Both the position numbers and the translations under genes were made by a program. Shown here in pieces: positions 29,201 through 37,602 of a stretch of 64,000 nucleotides of DNA. The notes beneath the pieces are model-generated. The model saw nothing but the letters and a program-made list of their open reading frames with translations. It was not told the origin of the DNA and ran no database searches. The number at the start of each line of letters is the position of its first letter. The first letter of the stretch is position 1. The DNA is from JACJXF01 sp038316435 (lineage in GTDB: Bacteria > Bacteroidota > Bacteroidia > Bacteroidales > GCA-2748055), in the NCBI GenBank assembly GCA_038316435.1, contig JBBQAQ010000017.1, positions 1 to 64,000 on the forward strand, in the 5' to 3' direction.

Positions 29201-29527
29201 CAAGACGAACAGGCCATGTTGCCGCGTGCATACCTTAATCACCCTGCAAATAATCTTGGATCCGACCGATATGTTGAGAAAGGAGATTATCTGCGCCTTC
29301 TTAATGTGATGATTGGTTACCGGCTCCCTCAATCAGTTTGTGACAAACTCAAACTTCGTTCGATGACACTCGCTTTGAGTGCCCGCAAACTGATGACTTT
29401 TACGAATTATTCCGGTCAGGATCCGGAAGTTAGTCAAGACGCAAGTAATCCATTCTGGATTGGTGTTGATTATGCACGGACACCTCCCTCTAGAATTGTA
29501 ACAATAACAGCTTCCATTGGTTTTTAA
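26285..29527 (+). CDS. SusC/RagA-type TonB-dependent outer-membrane transporter (first copy)
   Basis: About 1080 residues from the ATG at 26285; a TTG two codons upstream and a Met eight residues downstream are alternatives. The signal peptide (cleaved near SIAQQ) is followed by a carboxypeptidase-regulatory-like domain (IIIRGRVIDENKIGVIGAN) typical of SusC. The plug domain is clear: ASDALQGKVSGLDIISASG, SQLVIRGISSMG, PLIVIDGIP, IEVLKDAASTAVYGSKGADGV. A long 22-strand barrel ends in an aromatic C-terminal strand (TITASIGF). SusC proteins import oligosaccharides or peptides into the periplasm using TonB energy, with SusD as a lid. The cognate SusD follows 29 bp downstream. Substrate not readable. 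Confidence 0.95.
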   Translation: MKPRFLKEMKAFKKTIFLVLAIFSFASSIAQQKIIIRGRVIDENKIGVIGANIIEYDKDNRIINGTICNVNGDFILEMKNISNILKISLIGYETQEVKPDPTKPMSITLAATNFELDEVVVSAKQKSMHSLTNIDERDNASSSVKVDLLDMKEMGVASASDALQGKVSGLDIISASGDPGSGSQLVIRGISSMGNNKPLIVIDGIPQYSVPTDFDLSSADAEDIGNLVNIALQDIKSIEVLKDAASTAVYGSKGADGVLIIETFKGRLGKVQFDYSYKTSINYQPPAIPMLNGNEYTMLQLEEWHNNYGVFNIPSEIAYDKDYFDFYNYSANTDWIGAITQNSVTQDHYFNISGGGEKTRYFTSLSYIDEGGTTINTSSQRFSTRVNLDYFLSKKLLFSVQFNYTNNKTDGNLEINGRNIREMAYIKAPNMSIWEHDAYGVLTGEYFTPINSYQGGGSDYFNPVAVAKLGKNDKLDNSLNNTFILRYKILEKLTFRETVSFQYGGTKSNNFLPYNAIGADWLEWTINKAEEGNNLYSSINTESQLAFDSPFASDDHVFTGAATWVTNQSAYEWMNIQSNKTPSVDIQEPSIDAQINYIGGGSGETRELGALMNLNYKYKDRYMVQTIARADAHSSFGANNRWGLFKGLSLGWRFSKESFAQAIPFLGESMLRASWGVSGRQPDNPYARFATYGSTYTGSYMNLTAVVPKQIQLNNLQWESIASVDLGLELNLFKDRLFVEADVYQKNTTNLLFKDYNIPSSSGYQQLLFLNGGELQNTGWELMMDVKLIRAKNFKWSVNFNTSQNVNSFTKLPDNFNVEQSTSIGNGEYPKRVEQGQPMGSFFGFQYLGVYASDADAMAHDAEGNILYDNEGAPIPMTYLGTYTFKGGDAHYEDINHDGKIDLNDVVYIGDSNPNFIGGFGTFMKYKSWEISCGFHYRLGFDIINGVAIETEGMNNRNNQSKAVLRRWRVQGQDEQAMLPRAYLNHPANNLGSDRYVEKGDYLRLLNVMIGYRLPQSVCDKLKLRSMTLALSARKLMTFTNYSGQDPEVSQDASNPFWIGVDYARTPPSRIVTITASIGF

Positions 29528-29556
29528 TTTTTGTGAACAATTAAGGAATTTTTGAA

Positions 29557-31035
29557 ATGAAAATAAAAGCAAAGATTATTCTGATTCTCCTGGCCATGAG
29601 CATACAATTCTCATGTAACGACTGGATGGCATTGATTCCGCCTCAAGGTCTTATAAGGGAGGAATTCTGGAACACGAAAGAAGACGTTCAAGCCGTTCTG
29701 ATGGGCGCCTATGAATCGATGGCTCAGATGGATGATTTATATTTTTTATACGGGGAAATCAGAGCAGACCTAGTAAGAGCAGATTATAATGTTTCTCAGG
29801 AGGAAAAGAAAATCATGGAAAGCAACATCTATCCTGATAATTATTTGTCTGACTGGTCGAGATTTTACCAGGCAATAAACTATTGCAATGAGGTAATAAA
29901 ATTTGCTCCGGAAGTAAAAGATAAGGATAACACCTTCACTGATTATCAGCTAAAAGGCTACCTCTCCGAAGCATATTTCCTTAGAAGTCTTGCTTATTTC
30001 TATTTGGTTAGGGTATTTAAGGATGTGCCACTCGTGCTGGAACCTACAACTACTGATGATGCAGAATTCTATCCTTTAAAAACTGATGGTGACGAAATTC
30101 TGGCCCTTCTGATCAGTGATCTTACACAAGCAAGTAATTGGGCAACAGTTGACGGATATACAAGTCTTTGGGAAGTTAAAAGCCGTGCAACAAAAGCTGC
30201 CATTGAAGCCCTGCTTGCCGACATTTCCCTTTGGACATTCGATTATACGGCCTGTATACAACATACCAATAATATAATAGCCTTAAACAAATATAAAATC
30301 CTTCCAAATGATGAATGGTTTGAGAATTTTTATCCTTACACTGAACCAGTGAGTTTGGAAAATATTTTTGAATTTGCTTTTAATGATGCACTCGGGCAAA
30401 GAAATCACCTTTATGGTATGACACAGCGTTACAGTTATAAATATAAGCCAAGTGAAAGATCACTTCAGATGTTTGGAAAACTAAATACCAGAGAAATTTA
30501 CCGTGGTGAAGATGTTTCTATTAAGAAATACAGTGATACAGAATTCATCATTTGGAAATATGTTGGTAGTCGCGCTGATGGTAAAACAGAGAGGCAAGGA
30601 ATCGAACAAAACAGTTGTAGCTGGATAGTTTACAGATATGCCGATATCCTGCTAATGAAAGCCGAAGCGTTATCTCAAATGAGTCAGTTTCCTGAAGCCT
30701 TGGATATTCTAAACGAGATACGTTACCGGGCCGATGTACCCTTACTGGATCTGGCAGATTCAAAAATCGTTTTCGAAGATGCCATACTTAATGAAAGAGC
30801 TCTGGAACTGGCTTTCGAAGGGAAAAGATGGTTCGACCTTGTTAGAATGGCGCGTAGAAATGACTACAGCCGTAAGGGGAAATTAATTGAGATCATAGTA
30901 TTAAATGTGCCTTCTACACAAAAAAGGGTCCTTGCAACCAAATTAAATAACCCACTTGGCTGGTACCTTCCAATATATAAAACAGAACTTGAGAGGAACA
31001 AATCACTGGTACAAAATCCATATTATAACTTTTAG
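29557..31035 (+). CDS. SusD/RagB-family outer-membrane lipoprotein (first copy)
   Basis: 492 residues with a lipoprotein signal ending in QFSC (Cys20), followed by NDWMALIPPQG, then the helical TPR-like SusD body. Typical segments are EEFWNTKEDVQAVLMGAYESM, LRSLAYFYLVRVFKDVPLV, YRYADILLMKAEALSQM and a C-terminal ERALELAFEGKRWFDLVRMAR, the family's best-conserved block. It forms the extracellular substrate-binding lid of the preceding SusC. Aromatic residues at the pocket would decide the ligand but cannot be assigned here. The next FAS1 gene starts 9 bp later. Confidence 0.96.
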   Translation: MKIKAKIILILLAMSIQFSCNDWMALIPPQGLIREEFWNTKEDVQAVLMGAYESMAQMDDLYFLYGEIRADLVRADYNVSQEEKKIMESNIYPDNYLSDWSRFYQAINYCNEVIKFAPEVKDKDNTFTDYQLKGYLSEAYFLRSLAYFYLVRVFKDVPLVLEPTTTDDAEFYPLKTDGDEILALLISDLTQASNWATVDGYTSLWEVKSRATKAAIEALLADISLWTFDYTACIQHTNNIIALNKYKILPNDEWFENFYPYTEPVSLENIFEFAFNDALGQRNHLYGMTQRYSYKYKPSERSLQMFGKLNTREIYRGEDVSIKKYSDTEFIIWKYVGSRADGKTERQGIEQNSCSWIVYRYADILLMKAEALSQMSQFPEALDILNEIRYRADVPLLDLADSKIVFEDAILNERALELAFEGKRWFDLVRMARRNDYSRKGKLIEIIVLNVPSTQKRVLATKLNNPLGWYLPIYKTELERNKSLVQNPYYNF

Positions 31036-31044
31036 GATTTAAAA

Positions 31045-32685
31045 ATGATAAAACATAAAAACATAATAGCCCGGTTTTCAGGGATTCTAAATCGGGCAAG
31101 TGCAAATTTACATGTCATCGTTTTGTATAAACTTATTATCAAAACTGTGATTGCCATTTGCATCATCCCTGCGTTTTTTTCTTGCGGCAAACCTGAAATA
31201 ACTGCTAATTTCAAAGACCAGGAGAAACTTAGCATTTACGATTACATGGTTGTAAACAGTGCAAAATACTCAAGTTTTCTGAGAATTCTTGAAGCTGGTA
31301 AAATAGCTAAAACCCTGAGTGCTTATAATCCGAATGGTACTGGGTATACTTTGTTTCTGCCGGATAATGAAACCATCAATAAGTACATACAACAAAGTGG
31401 AACTTATTCAAACCTTGATGAGCTTGTTGCTGATACTGCCTATGTAAGAATCTTTGGACGTTACCATATCGTTGATATGAGCATCAACACAAATGATTTC
31501 CCATTCGGGGCACTCCCGGAATATACACTTTCCGGCGATCTTCTAACTGTAAGCTTTGTAAATGAACCTGATACGTCTTATTATAAGATTAATAACCAAT
31601 CCCCGGTTGTTCTTCCAAATGTTGAATTATCAAATGGTTACGTACATGTAATTAATACTGCTCTTAGTCCTGTTGTATATACTACTTATGGATGGCTGGA
31701 GCTCCATCCGGGTTATACAATTCTTAAAGATGCTATTGATGCAACCGGACTTAAGACTTCATTTGATATCAATATAAAACTTGACAAGGAAGCAAATTCC
31801 TTTACTTTTCTGGCAGAGCCCGATTCAGTTTTCGCAAGGAGGAATATAAATTCTTTTGAAGACCTTGCAAATTACATAAGCCCTGGAAATACAGATTATA
31901 CAAATGTTTCCAATCCCCTGAATAACTTTATTCGTTATCATCAACTTACAGATACACGATTCCTCGATAATTTTGTTGATGTTATTACAAACTATTCAAC
32001 CTATTCAGAAATCCCATTAAATATAAACGGATCAGGCTTGGATATTGCCATAAATAAAGGGAAGCAAAACTTTGACACTCTTATTAGCGGAATTGATACT
32101 ACCATAATTGATTTTGTAGGTTTTTACTATGACAACAGTAATATTCTTACTCAAAGCGGTGTAGTACATTTTATTAATCAGATATTAACACAACAGAAAC
32201 CTTCGCGTGCAATACAGACTTTCCAGTTCTATGAAGAAGCTTTGTTTAATGAATTCAGGCTTGTACCCGGTACATATCTTGTAGAAGATTCAACGTCTTT
32301 AAATACAATAAAATATAAAGGAGTTGATTTGTTTTTTGTCAAATCTGATGATGCAGCAAGCACTGCCTGGAGTGGAGATTATATTATGCTGAACGGAGAC
32401 TTTTCAATTACATACAAAATCCCAAAACTTGTACAGGGATCCTATACCGTTTTTCTTGGTGCTGATGCTTTTAATACCGAAAACGCACTTATAGAAATCA
32501 GCATCGATGGAATAGTAATGGGAGGACTTTTGGATCTTTCGACTGGGGGAAGCTCAGCCTATCCATTTGCACAAACTAAAATTGGGACAATCGATTTTAT
32601 TAAATATGAGCAACATACCATTGGAATAAAGTCGCTGATACCGGGTAAGTTTAATTGGGACTATATCCGATTTGAACCTTTATAA
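31045..32685 (+). CDS. FAS1 lipoprotein with C-terminal jelly-roll-like domain
   Basis: 546 residues from the ATG at 31045. This puts an unusually long 30-residue stretch before the lipoprotein signal VIAICIIPAFFSC (Cys47); a TTG at 31123 would give a standard length. Two FAS1-like units follow (TGYTLFLPDNETI near 105-115; NSFTFLAEPDSVF near 250). The last ~150 residues are a beta-rich unit opening with FNEFRLVPGTYLVED and closing with WDYIRFEPL, reminiscent of CBM6/CBM35 jelly rolls whose last strand is DYIEF-like. Position behind SusD suggests a SusE/SusF-like glycan-binding surface protein. This is inference from context and weak sequence pattern. Confidence 0.82.
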   Translation: MIKHKNIIARFSGILNRASANLHVIVLYKLIIKTVIAICIIPAFFSCGKPEITANFKDQEKLSIYDYMVVNSAKYSSFLRILEAGKIAKTLSAYNPNGTGYTLFLPDNETINKYIQQSGTYSNLDELVADTAYVRIFGRYHIVDMSINTNDFPFGALPEYTLSGDLLTVSFVNEPDTSYYKINNQSPVVLPNVELSNGYVHVINTALSPVVYTTYGWLELHPGYTILKDAIDATGLKTSFDINIKLDKEANSFTFLAEPDSVFARRNINSFEDLANYISPGNTDYTNVSNPLNNFIRYHQLTDTRFLDNFVDVITNYSTYSEIPLNINGSGLDIAINKGKQNFDTLISGIDTTIIDFVGFYYDNSNILTQSGVVHFINQILTQQKPSRAIQTFQFYEEALFNEFRLVPGTYLVEDSTSLNTIKYKGVDLFFVKSDDAASTAWSGDYIMLNGDFSITYKIPKLVQGSYTVFLGADAFNTENALIEISIDGIVMGGLLDLSTGGSSAYPFAQTKIGTIDFIKYEQHTIGIKSLIPGKFNWDYIRFEPL

Positions 32686-32695
32686 AAACCAAAGA

Positions 32696-34228
32696 ATGAA
32701 TAATAAAATTGGAATATTAGGAATTGTTATGCTGATTATTCTTTCATCATGTAAGAATAACGAGTGGGATGAGCATTACAAATCAAGCCCGGTAACAATC
32801 AATATGAATGTTTGGGAGGCTCTCCAACAGGATGCGGATTTAAGCCTTTTCGTTAGATACATGAAAAAGTTTAAATACGACACCTTGTTTTTAAAGGATA
32901 ATACTTACAGCCTATTTGCACCAACAAACTATGCTTTTTCACAAATTACTGATACTGCTTCCATCGATGCAGCAGCAATTGCATACCACATCTCCACTTT
33001 CTTTGTAAAACCAGGGAATATTAAAGGAAAGAGGAAGATTGAAACATTAGATCTGAAATTTGCACTTTTCGATAATACTAACTTCGAACCTCATTTTGAT
33101 GAAATCGCCCTTGATTTTGAAAGTCCACTTTATAAAAATGGAAAATATTTTAAGATGGCTCAGGTTGCTGTTCCTAAACCTAGTCTATACGAATATATCG
33201 CAATAACAAATCCTGTTTTGTTGAACTATATTGACAGTAAAGATTCAGTTATCCTTGATAAAGAATTAAGTAAACCTATTGGATTTGATGATTTTGGAAA
33301 TACAATTTACGATACGGTATCAGTAAAATATAATAAGTTCGAAGCTGAATACTTTGAAGTTAGTAAAGAGTTTCGCTTTCAGACGGCCACACTGGTTTTC
33401 CCGAGGGAGGAAGATTATAACACAGCATTGACAAATATGGCTCAGAGCCTAGGAGGAAATTATATCAATTATCAGGATATTCCTTTGATCTGGCAGAATG
33501 AAATTCTTATCCCCTACCTGCTCGAACATGGAGTATTTGAAAATATGGTTGAACCTGTGGAATTCACGATACAAACGACCAAAGACACTGTGAAGATGAA
33601 AAATATCAAGGGTGACAGTATAATTATTAAATATCTCCCAACTGATAAAACCCTTTGCAGCAACGGTTATGCGTATAACTATACAAATTTTGCCGTTCCT
33701 GATACATTGTTCTCCAGCAAATTCAGATTTGAAGCTGAGGATTTGCTTAAGGAAACCGGTTTAAACAAGTTTTCATGGTATGAAAATGTAAGCGTCTCAA
33801 GCAGTATTTCCTTTGCTCCTGCCCAGGAATTTATTGCTTCAGCCTCAAATGACAGTATTGCTAAAGTAAATTTCCCAAAAGGATATACCGGTGATTTTAC
33901 TCTCGAATTTAATGTTGATAATCTGTTCCCAAGAAAATACCTGATGGTGTTCCGCACAAACGTTAACCTTGGAGGAATATATGACATTTATGTGAACGAC
34001 GTTCTCGTTAAAACTTTTGATTATTACGATTATGTTAAGTTTAAAGATGTGTACCGAAGCGTTACCGGCACCAGGCATGCAACAAAGGCGGGGTACAATA
34101 TTTTTGACTGTTATGTTGAAAGTATTCTTGACTTTGGAATTACAAAAATCAAAATCGATTATACTGCCCCTGGAAAAGTTTTGAACAATGGATTCTCATT
34201 GGATTACATTGAATTCATCCCTCAATAA
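32696..34228 (+). CDS. FAS1-like lipoprotein with C-terminal CBM6/35-like domain
   Basis: 510 residues from the ATG at 32696, which removes an overlap with the preceding gene that a TTG at 32672 would create. The lipobox is LSSC (about Cys19). The first FAS1 unit is clear (LFVRYMKKFKYDTLF, TYSLFAPTNYAFSQI); the second is degenerate (around residues 230-320). The C-terminal ~165 residues begin with FRFEAEDL and end with FSLDYIEFIPQ. Both are hallmarks of carbohydrate-binding jelly rolls of the CBM6/CBM35 type, where EAED and the last D-IEF strand help form the calcium and ligand face. It is sequence-related in layout to the gene just upstream, so the pair looks like an old tandem duplication. 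Confidence 0.83.
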   Translation: MNNKIGILGIVMLIILSSCKNNEWDEHYKSSPVTINMNVWEALQQDADLSLFVRYMKKFKYDTLFLKDNTYSLFAPTNYAFSQITDTASIDAAAIAYHISTFFVKPGNIKGKRKIETLDLKFALFDNTNFEPHFDEIALDFESPLYKNGKYFKMAQVAVPKPSLYEYIAITNPVLLNYIDSKDSVILDKELSKPIGFDDFGNTIYDTVSVKYNKFEAEYFEVSKEFRFQTATLVFPREEDYNTALTNMAQSLGGNYINYQDIPLIWQNEILIPYLLEHGVFENMVEPVEFTIQTTKDTVKMKNIKGDSIIIKYLPTDKTLCSNGYAYNYTNFAVPDTLFSSKFRFEAEDLLKETGLNKFSWYENVSVSSSISFAPAQEFIASASNDSIAKVNFPKGYTGDFTLEFNVDNLFPRKYLMVFRTNVNLGGIYDIYVNDVLVKTFDYYDYVKFKDVYRSVTGTRHATKAGYNIFDCYVESILDFGITKIKIDYTAPGKVLNNGFSLDYIEFIPQ

Positions 34229-34232
34229 TTAC

Positions 34233-37200
34233 ATGTTACCGAAAAAACACTACTCAGGAATGAGAAATTATAAGATCATATTAGCATTATTCCTTACCAA
34301 ATTAAATTTGGAACCAATGCACTGTATAACAAGAAAAGTGATTCACAGCAGAATCGTAAAACTTAGTATTTCAGGAATTAAACTGGTAATTGTAAATCAG
34401 TATGCAAACAAACAGCGCAACACTTTGCTCCCTTTGTTTCTTTTACAGCGGCTGACCACTTTAATTCTATTGTTTTTATTTGTACAAACTCTTGTTGCAC
34501 AGGATACCACGTATATTAAGGGTGTAATTTATTCGGGGTCAGAAAAGCCCCTTGCTAATATTTCAATAAGTATTGAAGGAAGTAGTGAACAACCCATAGT
34601 AACTACTGAAACAGGAGAGTTTACACTGTTGTCAACTTCAGGAAGCGATTGGATTATCATCTCACCGGCTGATAAATATAAGATGAAACGTGTTTACCTT
34701 AACAACCGCATTGAGCTTTCTATTCATCTCACTCCAAACGATGTTGCCGGTGGCGATGATCCTATTTCTGTTTTGTCGCAAAATGTAAGTAGAAGAAACA
34801 TGGTTGCTGCTTACTCCGAATTAGAGATTAAAAATATTCATCATTCTTCTGCTATTTCTGTTGATCAGTATATGCAAGGAAGGATTTCCGGAGTAAATGT
34901 TGTAAACCGATCAGGAATGCCTTCAAGCGGTGCTATAACTAATCTCAGAGGTGTAAACTCTATAAATGCCGGTACTCAACCGCTGTATATTGTGGATGGG
35001 ATTCCTCTTTTAAATCATGGTGTTTTTAATTCTAATTTAGAGGGATTCGCTTATAATCCTTTACTTGGTATTAACCCTTTTGATATCTCCAAAACTACCA
35101 TTATCAAGGATCCAAGTATCACCGCTGCTTATGGATCGAAAGGATCAAATGGTATCGTTCTGATCGAAACTCTTGATCCCAGCGTAACACAAACTACCAT
35201 TGAACTTGATCTCAGATCCGGATTCTCATTAAGCCCTTCTAATCTCATCCCCCAGTTAAATGGCGATCAGCATAAAACACTTATGAATGAAGTATTATTT
35301 TCATCTGGCGCATATGAAGAAGACATTCAAAAAGCTTTTCCAAGTTTGTTTCTTACCCCTGCAGATGAGCGCTACATTGATTTTCAGCACAATACAAACT
35401 GGCAAAAGCAGGTCTTTGATGATTCATACTTTACCAATATGAATATTAAAGTTAAAGGTGGAGATGAAATTGCCCGCTATGGATTATCATTTGGTTACAG
35501 AGATGGAAAAGGAATTATTAGAAATACGGGTTATAAAGGTTATAATCTCAGATTTGTAAGCCGGTTAAATATTTTCACCTGGCTGAAGATGAATGCAGGT
35601 GTATCATTAAATTATAGCCTTTCTGCCCTAAAAGAAGCTGCGACCGTTCAACAAACCAGTCCAATTCTTACAAGTCTTGCTAAGTCGCCATTATTAAACC
35701 CTTTTCAATATGATTCAAATGGAAAAGAGCTTACTACACTTGCCGAGGTTAATGATATTGGTGTAAGTAACCCACTTGCCACTATAAAAAATTACAACGC
35801 AACCAACGGTAATTATAATTTCATTTCTACCCTTGACTTTGAATCAAAAATAAACAAGAATCTAACAGCTGTAACCAAATTCAGCATTTCCTATAATGTG
35901 CTGAAGGAACAGATTTTCATGCCAAACCATGGCATGGAACATTATTATAACAATGAAGCAATAAATGTTTCTAAATCAACCAATAACGATCTGAAAACGT
36001 TCTTCAATAACACTTACATCAACTACAAAAAGTCTTTTGGAAAAAACCATTTGGTTTCCTCGAGTACCGGTGTGAATGTTCAAACAAACAGATTCGAACT
36101 CGATTGGGGATTAACCAAGAATGCTCATCCCAATGATCAATATCAGACAATTGGTGATGGACAAAATAATCAACGTGAAATTGGCGGAGACAACAGGATT
36201 TGGAATTGGATTTCATATTATGAGAATTTTATCTATTCCTTTAAGGACAAATACTTGTTCACCGGAAGTTTATCTCTTGACGGATCCTCGAGAGTCGGTG
36301 ATGTTGCCGATAATACTCTAAAAATTGGAAACAACCGTTTTGGATTCTTTTATTCAGGGGGAGTTGCATGGAGGGTTTCCAGTGAAAACTTTCTTAAAAA
36401 TGTCTCTTGGCTTGAAGATTTAAAAATCAGATTTTCAAGTGGAAAAACCGGAAATGATGACATTGGTGAGTCGAGTGCAACAAACTATTACCAGGCTATA
36501 AAATTCCGCGAAACAGTAGGCCTTTTCCCAGCCTTACTTCCCAACCCAAATCTAACTTATGAAACTGTAAAACAGATAAATACAGGTATGGATATTGCAA
36601 TTCTAGGAAACCGGGTAGGTTTTAGCATTGACGTATTCCAGTCAACTACTGACAATATGCTTATATTCAGCCCTGTTGAATCATACCTTGGATACGACCT
36701 TCGAATCGAGAACGCCGGTCAGATGAAAAATAAAGGAGTCGAATTATCCGGTTTTTTACGAGTGCTCGATGGAGAGCAGTTTAAATGGGATATTCAGGCA
36801 AATTTATCCACCATAAATAATGAGGTTACCGAAATTAAAGGCGACCAGCTGGTTTCTTCCATTGCCGGAGCTGAAATCGTAAATAAAATCGGTTCTCCTG
36901 CCAATAGTTTCTACGGATATATCTTTAAAGGAGTATATTCTACAAATGCTGAAGCAATTGCAGCAAATCTTGTGAATGATAAGTATAGCCATTATCAGGC
37001 CGGTGATGCAATTTATGAAGATATTTCCGGACCAAATGGCACTCCCGACCATGTAATAAATAATTACGATAAAACCATTATAGGTTCTTCATTGCCCGAT
37101 CTCTTTGGGGGATTAACCAATGCTTTTTCCTTTAAAAAGTTTACTCTATCTGCCACTTTGCAATTTGTATCCGGGAATGATGTATTTAACTACCTCAGAT

Positions 37201-37583
37201 ACAAAAACGAACAGATGACAGGTTTGCAGAATCAAAGTTCCACCGTACTGAACCGTTGGCAGTATGAAGGTCAGGAAACTTCCGTTCCACGTGCATTATG
37301 GAATGATCCAATTGGTAATTCAGCCTTTTCTACTCGCTGGATTGAAAACGGATCTTACTTGAGGGTGAAAAATATTTCCTTGAGCTACACAATTCCTGAA
37401 CACTTTTTGGCTTTCAGAAATGCCGAATTCTATGTTTCAGCAAATAACATTTTAACCCTGTCGAAATACCTTGGATATGATCCGGAATTTGCATTCTCTT
37501 TTTCACAGATCAATCAGGGAGTTGATTATGGACAGTGCCCGCAGCCAAGGCAGTTTATCGCCGGCGTAAAATTTGGTTTATAA
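34233..37583 (+). CDS. SusC/RagA-type TonB-dependent transporter (second copy)
   Basis: About 1116 residues from the ATG at 34233. An ATG at 34188 would overlap the previous gene by 41 bp, and the one at 34260 is equally plausible. The region before the hydrophobic signal core (LTTLILLFLFVQTLVAQ) is about 70 residues long, far longer than a normal signal peptide, so the true start may be an unrecognised downstream codon. After it come a carboxypeptidase-regulatory-like domain (TYIKGVIYSGSEKPLANIS), the plug (SVDQYMQGRISGVNVVNRSG, ITNLRGVNSINAG, PLYIVDGIP, AAYGSKGSNGIVLIET) and the barrel ending AGVKFGL. It is clearly diverged from the first SusC, so the two pairs probably take different ligands or lengths. 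Confidence 0.94.
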   Translation: MLPKKHYSGMRNYKIILALFLTKLNLEPMHCITRKVIHSRIVKLSISGIKLVIVNQYANKQRNTLLPLFLLQRLTTLILLFLFVQTLVAQDTTYIKGVIYSGSEKPLANISISIEGSSEQPIVTTETGEFTLLSTSGSDWIIISPADKYKMKRVYLNNRIELSIHLTPNDVAGGDDPISVLSQNVSRRNMVAAYSELEIKNIHHSSAISVDQYMQGRISGVNVVNRSGMPSSGAITNLRGVNSINAGTQPLYIVDGIPLLNHGVFNSNLEGFAYNPLLGINPFDISKTTIIKDPSITAAYGSKGSNGIVLIETLDPSVTQTTIELDLRSGFSLSPSNLIPQLNGDQHKTLMNEVLFSSGAYEEDIQKAFPSLFLTPADERYIDFQHNTNWQKQVFDDSYFTNMNIKVKGGDEIARYGLSFGYRDGKGIIRNTGYKGYNLRFVSRLNIFTWLKMNAGVSLNYSLSALKEAATVQQTSPILTSLAKSPLLNPFQYDSNGKELTTLAEVNDIGVSNPLATIKNYNATNGNYNFISTLDFESKINKNLTAVTKFSISYNVLKEQIFMPNHGMEHYYNNEAINVSKSTNNDLKTFFNNTYINYKKSFGKNHLVSSSTGVNVQTNRFELDWGLTKNAHPNDQYQTIGDGQNNQREIGGDNRIWNWISYYENFIYSFKDKYLFTGSLSLDGSSRVGDVADNTLKIGNNRFGFFYSGGVAWRVSSENFLKNVSWLEDLKIRFSSGKTGNDDIGESSATNYYQAIKFRETVGLFPALLPNPNLTYETVKQINTGMDIAILGNRVGFSIDVFQSTTDNMLIFSPVESYLGYDLRIENAGQMKNKGVELSGFLRVLDGEQFKWDIQANLSTINNEVTEIKGDQLVSSIAGAEIVNKIGSPANSFYGYIFKGVYSTNAEAIAANLVNDKYSHYQAGDAIYEDISGPNGTPDHVINNYDKTIIGSSLPDLFGGLTNAFSFKKFTLSATLQFVSGNDVFNYLRYKNEQMTGLQNQSSTVLNRWQYEGQETSVPRALWNDPIGNSAFSTRWIENGSYLRVKNISLSYTIPEHFLAFRNAEFYVSANNILTLSKYLGYDPEFAFSFSQINQGVDYGQCPQPRQFIAGVKFGL

Positions 37584-37602
37584 AAAATTCAAAATAAAAG
37601 AT

